From assembly GCA_963835535.1 (NCBI GenBank), contig CAWIFL010000004.1:248001-312000 (forward strand): 64,000 bases of DNA, written 5' to 3'. Below, piece by piece: positions 58,247 through 64,000 of this stretch. Position 1 is the stretch's first letter. The number at the start of each line of letters is the position of its first letter. A program made the position numbers and the translations under genes. The notes beneath the pieces were generated by a model. It saw only the letters and a list, made by a program, of their open reading frames with translations, searched no databases and was not told where the DNA came from. The DNA comes from Fen-1245 sp963835535 (GTDB lineage Bacteria; Gemmatimonadota; Gemmatimonadetes; Gemmatimonadales; JACORV01).

Positions 58247-58358
58247 ATCACGGTTGCGTGAAGATCGCCTTCGGCAGCATCACGGGGACGCCCTTGTTGC
58301 CGTCCACCGGGCGATGGCGCGCCCCGGGCGGCCGGTCCGCCGCCGGCCCGACGTCCGA

Positions 58359-58387
58359 TTGACCCGGTCGGCCGGCCCGGACAGAAT
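58359..58387 (+). promoter_or_regulatory. Promoter of the nicotinamidase-like/serC/serA operon
   Basis: TTGACC (58359-58364), 17 bases, CAGAAT (58382-58387). The ATG is 26 bases downstream with CGGAG before it. Confidence 0.5.
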
Positions 58388-58412
58388 TCAGACCCGGCTT
58401 GACGGAGAAGAC

Positions 58413-59072
58413 ATGGCCAGCGTCGTTTTCTGGGACGTAGACACGCAGGTCGACTTCATGCACGCCGACGGCAAGCTGTACGTCCCGGACGCCGAGCAGA
58501 TCATTCCCAATCTCCGGCGCCTCACCGACTACGCCCACTCGAAGCAGGTCCGCATCATCGCCAGCGCCGACGACCACGTGCCCGGCCACCGGGAGCTGTC
58601 GGCCACCCCCGACTTCAAGCAGACCTTCCCCGAGCACTGCATGCGGGGAACCAAGGGGCAGGCAAGAATCCCGGAGACCACGCTCAGAGATCCCATGATC
58701 ATCGAGCCCGGGCGCCAGAATCCGGCCGCCGTCGCCGGTCGGGTCCGGAAGCACGCCGGCGACATCCTCCTCAACAAACACTGGTTCGACGTCTTCTCCA
58801 ACGCAAACGTCGAAACCGTACTCGGGGTTCTGGCACCGCGGGTGGTCGTCGTGTACGGCGTGGCGCAGGACGTCTGCAACAGGTACGCGATCGAGGGATT
58901 GCTGACGCGGCACCCCGAGATTCGGCTCTACGCGGTGAGCGACGCGATGAAGCCGATCGACCGTGAAGTGGCACAGCACTTGCTCAAACAGTGGTCTGAA
59001 GCTGGAGTCCGCATCGTGGAAACCAACGACATCGTCGAGGAAGGCCTGCTCGACACACAGGTGGCTGCATGA
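58413..59072 (+). CDS. Nicotinamidase-like isochorismatase-family hydrolase
   Basis: A 219-residue cysteine hydrolase. The catalytic triad is visible: Asp in FWDVDTQVDF (about 11), Lys in LNKHWFDVF, and Cys in VYGVAQDVC (about 151). The pair SADDHVPGH (Asp/His metal ligands) and FPEHCMRGTKGQ match PncA nicotinamidases, which deaminate nicotinamide to nicotinate, rather than plain isochorismatase. It opens an operon with serC-like and serA, but the NAPRTase just upstream makes NAD salvage the better context. Substrate is inferred. Confidence 0.75.
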   Translation: MASVVFWDVDTQVDFMHADGKLYVPDAEQIIPNLRRLTDYAHSKQVRIIASADDHVPGHRELSATPDFKQTFPEHCMRGTKGQARIPETTLRDPMIIEPGRQNPAAVAGRVRKHAGDILLNKHWFDVFSNANVETVLGVLAPRVVVVYGVAQDVCNRYAIEGLLTRHPEIRLYAVSDAMKPIDREVAQHLLKQWSEAGVRIVETNDIVEEGLLDTQVAA

Positions 59073-60175
59073 CCACTCCATTCGGGAAGTTCTTCCTGCC
59101 GGGGCCCACCGAGGTGCTTCCGGAGGTCGCGAAGGCCCAGGAGCAGCCCATGATCGGGCACCGGGGCGCCAAGACCGAGGCATTGCTCGGGCGGCTCGAC
59201 GAGCCGCTCAAGGCGGCGTTCCGGACCAAGCAGCCGGTCTACATCGCGGCGTCGTCGGCCACGGGGCTGATGGAGGCCGCGATCAGGAACGGCGTGCGCA
59301 AGAAGGTGCTCTGCCTCATCAACGGGTCCTTCTCCGAGCGCTTCGCGAAGATCGCGACCGCGTGCGGCAAGGAGGTCGTCAAGGCGAACGTGCCGCTGGG
59401 CCAGGCGTTCGAGGCGGACGCGGTCAAGGGCCTGCTCGAGAGCTCCGGGGCCGACGCGGTGACGCTCTGCCACTCCGAGACGTCCACCGGGGTGCTGAAC
59501 CCGATCGCCGACATCGCGAAGGTCGTGCTCGCCAAGCCCGACGTCATGTACCTGGTGGACGCGGTGACGTCGCTCGGGGGCTCGCCGGTCGAGACCGACG
59601 CGTGGGGTCTCGACTTCGTGCTCACGGGGTCGCAGAAGGCCTTCGCCCTGCCGCCGGGGCTCGCCTTCGGCGTCGCCTCGCCGCGGTTGCTGGAGCGCGC
59701 GAAGACGCTGCCCGATCGCGGCATCTATCTGGATCTCATCCCCTACGACACGTCCATCCGCAAGCGGCAGACGCCGTACACGCCGGCGCTCTCGCTCATG
59801 TACGCGCTCGAGGCGCAGCTGTGCCGGATCGCGGCCGACGGCGGGATCGAGAAGCGGTGGGCGCGGCACAACGCGATGCGCGAGCGGGTCGAGCGCTGGG
59901 TCGCGAAGGAGGCCGGCGCTGCGCTCGGGCTCTCCTATCTGCCGCGCGAAGGGCGGCGCTCCTGGACGGTCTCGTGCCTCAAGCTGGCGGAGGGCGGGAA
60001 GGCGCTGGGCGGCGCCGTCGCCAAGGCGATGGACGCGAAGTTCGGCTACACCATCGGCGCGGGCTACGGGGACCTGAAGGACGCGACGATCCGCATCGGT
60101 CACATGGGCGACCACACCGTCGCCGAGCTGGAAGCGCTGCTGGGAGCGCTCGAGGAGGTCATCAAGAGTGCCTGA
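59069..60175 (+). CDS. Class V aminotransferase, phosphoserine aminotransferase-like
   Basis: A 368-residue PLP aminotransferase with Lys190 (LTGSQKAFALPPGLAFG), the AAFRTKQPVYIAASSATGLMEA segment and VDAVTSLGGSPVETDAWG. Length and motifs place it among class V enzymes such as serine-pyruvate or phosphoserine aminotransferases. Overlap with serA (GTG of serA inside the last codons) supports a role in serine synthesis, i.e. 3-phosphohydroxypyruvate to O-phosphoserine. Alanine-glyoxylate aminotransferase is the main alternative. Confidence 0.82.
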   Translation: MTTPFGKFFLPGPTEVLPEVAKAQEQPMIGHRGAKTEALLGRLDEPLKAAFRTKQPVYIAASSATGLMEAAIRNGVRKKVLCLINGSFSERFAKIATACGKEVVKANVPLGQAFEADAVKGLLESSGADAVTLCHSETSTGVLNPIADIAKVVLAKPDVMYLVDAVTSLGGSPVETDAWGLDFVLTGSQKAFALPPGLAFGVASPRLLERAKTLPDRGIYLDLIPYDTSIRKRQTPYTPALSLMYALEAQLCRIAADGGIEKRWARHNAMRERVERWVAKEAGAALGLSYLPREGRRSWTVSCLKLAEGGKALGGAVAKAMDAKFGYTIGAGYGDLKDATIRIGHMGDHTVAELEALLGALEEVIKSA

Positions 60176-61133
60176 CCGCATCGTGGTGGCCGACGGCCTC
60201 GGCAAGTCGGGGCTGGAGATGCTGCGCGCGATGAAGGGCTACGAGGTCGAAGAGACGAAGGGGAAGGGCCCCGAAGTCCTCCAGAAGGCGCTGTGCGACG
60301 CCGTCGCGCTGGTGGTGCGCAGCGAAACGAAGGTGACGGCCGCGATGATGGCGCAGGCGCCGCGGCTCAAGATCATCGCGCGCGCCGGCATGGGCGTGGA
60401 CACGATCGACGTGGCGGAGGCGTCGCGGCGGAAGATCGCCGTCCTCACAGCGCCCGGCGCCAATTCGAACAGCGTGGCCGAATACACCTTCGCACTGCTG
60501 CTGACGCTCGTGCGCAAGGTCGCGGGCGGCTCCGCGTCGCTGATGTCGGGCAAGTGGGACCGGAAGCCGTACGAGGGCACGGAGCTGCGGGAGAAGACGC
60601 TCGGGCTCATCGGTCTGGGCCGCATCGGGAGCCGCGTGACCTCCATCGCCCGGGGGTTCGGGATGAAGGTCATCGCCCACGACCCGGGCGTGGCGATGGA
60701 GCAGGCGGAATCGCTGGCGGTGGACCTGATGCCGCTCGACGTCGTCATCCAGCGCTCCGACATCCTGAGCCTCCACGCCAAGATGTCGCCCAGCACCCGG
60801 CACCTGATCGACGAGCGGCGGCTCAGCCTGGTGAAGAAAGGCGTGCTGATCGTCAACACGGCACGCGGCGCGCTGATCGACGATGCGGCGCTGGTCAAGG
60901 CGCTGCAGGACGGCCGGGTCGCAGGTGCGGCCCTCGACGTCTACGACCCCGAGCCGCTGCCGGCGGACTCGCCGCTCAGGACGGCGCCGAACGTGCTGCT
61001 GACGCCGCACCTCGCGGCCTCGACGGCGGAGGCGCAGACGCGCGTGGCCGTGGAGATCGCGTCCTCGCTGGCGGACGCGCTGCTCAAGGGCGACCTGACG
61101 GCCGCCGTGAACCGGGACGAGATGGCGAAGTAG
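60168..61133 (+). CDS. serA: D-3-phosphoglycerate dehydrogenase
   Basis: A 321-residue short-form SerA, first step of serine synthesis. NAD motif GLGRIGSRVTSIARGFG, substrate Arg in RAGMGVDTIDV, and the catalytic His in TPHLAASTAEAQTR are present. It ends after the nucleotide and substrate domains; the ACT domain of long SerA is absent, so serine feedback is unlikely. GTG at 60168 overlaps the aminotransferase gene by eight bases. Confidence 0.92.
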   Translation: MPDRIVVADGLGKSGLEMLRAMKGYEVEETKGKGPEVLQKALCDAVALVVRSETKVTAAMMAQAPRLKIIARAGMGVDTIDVAEASRRKIAVLTAPGANSNSVAEYTFALLLTLVRKVAGGSASLMSGKWDRKPYEGTELREKTLGLIGLGRIGSRVTSIARGFGMKVIAHDPGVAMEQAESLAVDLMPLDVVIQRSDILSLHAKMSPSTRHLIDERRLSLVKKGVLIVNTARGALIDDAALVKALQDGRVAGAALDVYDPEPLPADSPLRTAPNVLLTPHLAASTAEAQTRVAVEIASSLADALLKGDLTAAVNRDEMAK

Positions 61134-61163
61134 CCTCGGACGAATTCGGTGAGTGGCGGGGGC

Positions 61164-61191
61164 GGCGGGGGCGGCGACGGCCGCCCCCGCC
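61164..61191. terminator. Bidirectional terminator between serA and the chemotaxis gene
   Basis: GGCGGGGGCGGC-GACG-GCCGCCCCCGCC is a perfect 12-base-pair stem in the 64-base gap between two convergent genes; a short TCGTTT follows on the plus strand. Confidence 0.65.
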
Positions 61192-61197
61192 GTCGTT

Positions 61198-62367
61198 TCA
61201 GCGCAGCCGGAACGACTGGACCGCGGCCGTGAGGCGGTCGGCGGCGACGGCCAGCGCCTGGGCGGAGGCGGCGATCTCCTCGGTGCCGGCGCTCTGTTCC
61301 TCGGAGGCGGCGGCGATCTCCTCCGCGGAGGCGGCGAACGCCTCGGTGCTGGCCGCCAGCTCCTCCAGCCGCCGGGCGATCTCCTTCACCAGGGACTCGG
61401 ATTCGGCGGACGCCTCGCGGATCTCCTGGGTCCAGCGGTCGCTGACGCGCGCCGAGTCGCCGACGGCGCGGAGCCCGTCGCTCACCGTCTTCGCCGCGGT
61501 CCGCGCCGCGTTGCTGGCGGCGCCGAGCCGCGTGATGGTCTCGTGGGTCGCCGTCACCCGCTTCAGCACGTCCTTGACCGTCCCTTCGGTGGTCGTGGCG
61601 GACTGGGTGGCCTGGAGGGCGAGCTTCCGCACTTCGTCCGCGACGACGCCGAACCCGCGCCCCTGCTCGCCCGCGCGCGCCGCCTCGATCGCCGCGTTGA
61701 GCGCCAGCATGTTCGTCTGCGCCGCGATCTGCTTGGTCTGCGCGACGAACTTCCCGATCCGGGCGGAGGCCTGCGAGAGCTCCGCCGCCTGCGCCATCCC
61801 CTCCTCGACCTCCGCAGCCAGCGCCTCGAGCGCCGCCGCGCTGTCGTCCATCTCCCGGCGCCGCGCCTCCGCCAGGGCGAGCAGCGCGCGGTTCCGCTCG
61901 GCGGCGTCGCGGGCGCTCTCCGCCAGACGGCCGGCGATGGAGCGGATGCGCCCGGCGTCGGACGCCGCGTCCTTCAGCACCGCGGCCTGCTCCTGCGCGC
62001 GCTGTGAGAGGTCGTGCGTCGTGCTCGCCATCTCCTCCCCGGTGGAGGACATCTGCTCCGTGGAGGCGCTGATCTGCGCCGCCATCGCGGCCGCCTCCTC
62101 GGCGGCGGACCGGATCGCGCCCACCAGGCGGCGCAGCGCCTCGAGCATCCGCGCGAGCGCGCCGCCCAGCCGCCGGACCATGGCGGAGCCGGTCCGCCCC
62201 GCCAGGTCGGGGGAGAGGTCGCCGGCGGCGACGGCGTCGGCCGCCTCCGACATCTTCGCCAGCGGACGCGTCACCCGGAGCGCCAGCCACCCGGCGAACG
62301 ACGCGACGAGGACGGCGCCGACGACGAGGAGCAGCAGCAGGATGAGCACGACGGAGGGCCGGGACAT
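61198..62367 (-). CDS. Methyl-accepting chemotaxis protein
   Basis: A 389-residue receptor with one N-terminal membrane helix (about 6-29), a HAMP domain (30-82) and the long helical MCP signalling domain. The hairpin tip contains ALNAAIEAARAGEQGRGFGVVADEVRKLA, the CheA/CheW contact site. There is no periplasmic ligand domain, so it senses something cytoplasmic or through the membrane segment. ATG at 62367 is divergent to leuS. Confidence 0.9.
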   Translation of the reverse strand: MSRPSVVLILLLLLVVGAVLVASFAGWLALRVTRPLAKMSEAADAVAAGDLSPDLAGRTGSAMVRRLGGALARMLEALRRLVGAIRSAAEEAAAMAAQISASTEQMSSTGEEMASTTHDLSQRAQEQAAVLKDAASDAGRIRSIAGRLAESARDAAERNRALLALAEARRREMDDSAAALEALAAEVEEGMAQAAELSQASARIGKFVAQTKQIAAQTNMLALNAAIEAARAGEQGRGFGVVADEVRKLALQATQSATTTEGTVKDVLKRVTATHETITRLGAASNAARTAAKTVSDGLRAVGDSARVSDRWTQEIREASAESESLVKEIARRLEELAASTEAFAASAEEIAAASEEQSAGTEEIAASAQALAVAADRLTAAVQSFRLR

Positions 62368-62413
62368 GAGGCAGTCGCTAACGTAGGGATGGCTCGGGGG
62401 CGCCGCAAGCCGC

Positions 62414-62419
62414 TATCTT
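62414..62419 (+). promoter_or_regulatory. leuS -10-like box, leaderless layout
   Basis: TATCTT ends eight bases before the leuS ATG. No convincing -35 box is seen. Confidence 0.35.
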
Positions 62420-62427
62420 CTTGCGCT

Positions 62428-64000
62428 ATGGCCGACCGTAAGGCAGACGCGTACGACCCGCAGGGCGTCGAGCGGAAGTGGCAGCAACGCTGGGAGGAAC
62501 GGGGCACCAACCGCACCGACGTCGCCGGCGCGAAGCGCCCGTTCTTCAACCTGATGATGTTCCCCTATCCGTCCGCCGAGGGGCTCCACGTCGGCAACGT
62601 GTTCGCCTTCGTCGGCGCCGACATCCAGGGGCGCTACCAGCGGCTGGCCGGCCACGACGTCTTCGAGCCGCTGGGCTTCGACGCCTTCGGCATCCACTCC
62701 GAAAACTTCGCGCTCAAGATCGGGACGCACCCCGCCGAGCTGATCCCGCGCAACATCGAGCGCTTCCGCACGCAGCTCAAGCGCATCGGCCTGATGGCCG
62801 ACTGGCGCTACGAGGTGCAGACCACCGATCCGCGCTACTACCGGTGGACGCAGTGGATCTTCCTCCAGCTCTACCGCGCCGGCCTGGCCGTGAAGCGTCG
62901 CGCCGCGGTGAACTGGTGCCCCGCGTGCAAGACCGTGCTCGCCAACGAGCAGGTCATCGGCGGCTACTGTGAGCGGCATCCCGACGTGAAGGTGGAGCAG
63001 CGCCTGCTCGACCAGTGGTTCTTCACCATCACCAAGTACGCGGCGCCGCTCCTCGACAACCTCCAGACGGCCGACTGGTCGCACTCGACCAAGACGATCC
63101 AGGCGAACTGGATCGGGCGCTCCGAAGGCGCCGAGCTGGTCTTCGAGACGCCGGGCGGAAAGCGGATCACCGTCTTCACCACGCGGCCCGACACGCTGTT
63201 CGGCGCCACCTATCTCGTGCTGGCGCCGGAGCACCCGCTGGTCGCGGATCTCACCACCGCCGAGTGCCGCGCCGACGTCAACGCGTACCGGCGTCGCGTC
63301 GCGGCGATGGACCTGGTGTCGCGCAAGAGCGTCGAGAAGGCGAAGACGGGCGTCTTCACCGGTTCCTACGCGCGCAATCCGGCCACGGGCGCGAGCGTCC
63401 CGATCTGGATCGCCGACTACGTCCTCATGGAGTACGGCACGGGCGCCATCATGGCGGTGCCGGGACACGACGAGCGCGACTTCGAGTTCGCCGTGCAGAT
63501 GAAGCTCCCGATCGTCCGCGTCGTCGCGGGTCCGGGCCAGGACGCCACGACGCCGCTCGCGGCGGCCGAGGCCGAGATCCCGGAGGGAAGGCTGGTCAAC
63601 AGCCCGGGCTACGACGGGAAGCCCTGGGAGGAGGCGAAGCGCGCCATCACGGCGGCGCTCGCGGCGAAGGGACTCGCGAAGCCGGTCACCAACTACCGGC
63701 TGCACGACTGGTGCATCTCCCGCCAGCGCTACTGGGGGCCGCCGATCCCGATCATCTACTGCGACGCCTGCGGCACCGTGCCGGTGCCGGAGAGCAACCT
63801 CCCGGTCGTTCTCCCGGCGCTCGAGGACTTCCGCCCCGACGACTCCGGGGTCTCGCCGCTGGCGCGCGCGGAGGCGTGGTACCGGGTGCCGTGCCCCAAG
63901 TGCGGGAAGCTGGCGCGGCGCGAGACCGACGTCTCCGACACCTTCCTCGACTCGGCGTGGTATTTCCTGCGCTACCCGTCCGCGGACCGGGACGACGTGC
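62428..64000 (+). CDS. leuS: Leucine-tRNA ligase (partial, C-terminus beyond the window)
   Basis: The first 524 codons of a class I aminoacyl-tRNA synthetase. HIGH-type motif HVGN in MMFPYPSAEGLHVGN (about 46-61), the zinc-knuckle WCPACKTVL, and the start of the CP1 editing domain TRPDTLFGATYLV are clear. Full LeuS is around 820-900 residues, so the KMSKS loop and anticodon domain lie beyond the right edge. A leaderless -10 box precedes the ATG. Confidence 0.95.
   Translation, partial: MADRKADAYDPQGVERKWQQRWEERGTNRTDVAGAKRPFFNLMMFPYPSAEGLHVGNVFAFVGADIQGRYQRLAGHDVFEPLGFDAFGIHSENFALKIGTHPAELIPRNIERFRTQLKRIGLMADWRYEVQTTDPRYYRWTQWIFLQLYRAGLAVKRRAAVNWCPACKTVLANEQVIGGYCERHPDVKVEQRLLDQWFFTITKYAAPLLDNLQTADWSHSTKTIQANWIGRSEGAELVFETPGGKRITVFTTRPDTLFGATYLVLAPEHPLVADLTTAECRADVNAYRRRVAAMDLVSRKSVEKAKTGVFTGSYARNPATGASVPIWIADYVLMEYGTGAIMAVPGHDERDFEFAVQMKLPIVRVVAGPGQDATTPLAAAEAEIPEGRLVNSPGYDGKPWEEAKRAITAALAAKGLAKPVTNYRLHDWCISRQRYWGPPIPIIYCDACGTVPVPESNLPVVLPALEDFRPDDSGVSPLARAEAWYRVPCPKCGKLARRETDVSDTFLDSAWYFLRYPSADRDDV

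Noticed and set aside
1..64000. CRISPR array, tRNA, rRNA, prophage or transposase
   Set aside because: No regularly spaced repeats with spacers, no cloverleaf-like or rRNA segments and no integrase/transposase motifs were seen. A covariance-model scan would still be worth running.

Overview
The window is very GC-rich, densely packed bacterial chromosome with short intergenic gaps and many 1-4 base stop/start overlaps (ATGA, GTGA, TTGA). The gene content is aerobic and Gram-negative: Omp85-like surface antigen, lipobox protein, Sec and Tat signal peptides, DapD-type DAP pathway, ThyX, and many signal-peptide-bearing amidohydrolases, peptidases and Ig-like/TolB proteins. This mix resembles Gemmatimonadota or a related soil phylum, but that is an inference from style; no rRNA or other lineage marker is present. 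I saw no tRNA, rRNA, CRISPR array, prophage or insertion sequence.

Layout. 1-9.9 kb: thyX (cut by the window edge), a GlcD-like FAD oxidase and a DUF116 membrane protein sharing a divergent promoter region, then a leftward run with beta-ketothiolase, 3-hydroxyacyl-CoA dehydrogenase, a slipin, an isocitrate/isopropylmalate-type dehydrogenase and small membrane or zinc-ribbon proteins. 9.9-17 kb (leftward): atypical RNase HI, tandem Usp, a small zinc ribbon, selD with an in-frame UGA, and membrane proteins with a D-aminoacylase-like amidohydrolase. 17-25.4 kb: radical SAM protein, histone-H1-like tail protein, glycoside hydrolase, Ig-like/TolB protein, quinone-reductase-like dehydrogenase and a TM-helix channel-like protein. 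25.4-33.5 kb: gyrA, then a compact lysine/diaminopimelate operon whose first gene fuses aspartokinase to a DapE-type M20 hydrolase, followed by dapB, dapA, dapD and asd, then a LysR gene with a palindrome at its start codon. 34.4-45.4 kb: threonine dehydratase, a REC-GAF-GGDEF regulator, a Ser/Thr kinase, amidohydrolase, E1-alpha, PQQ-type sugar dehydrogenase, M1 peptidase, SRPBCC protein, asnA. 45.5-48 kb: a thiol-redox locus (thioredoxin-like protein, peroxiredoxin with UGA at the peroxidatic position, TlpA-like, CcdA-like). 48-54.9 kb: surface antigen, glycosylasparaginase, YdjM-like membrane protein, two-domain PPK2, and a Ser/Thr kinase broken by many frameshifts. 55-64 kb: TPR protein, nicotinate phosphoribosyltransferase, a tiny isolated transcription unit, MFS transporter, nicotinamidase-like hydrolase, serC-like, serA, a chemotaxis receptor, and leuS (cut by the window edge).

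Highlights. Two genes, selD and a secreted peroxiredoxin, are interrupted by UGA exactly where the family has its catalytic cysteine, and each has a hairpin in the bacterial SECIS window downstream, so the host very likely makes selenocysteine. The LysC-DapE fusion joins the first enzyme and a late enzyme of one pathway and lacks the usual ACT feedback domains. About ten genes have a -10-like hexamer ending 6-9 bases before the start codon, which points to widespread leaderless transcription. The 56.7-57.0 kb gap holds paired palindromes, a possible promoter, a 19-codon ORF and a terminator-like hairpin.
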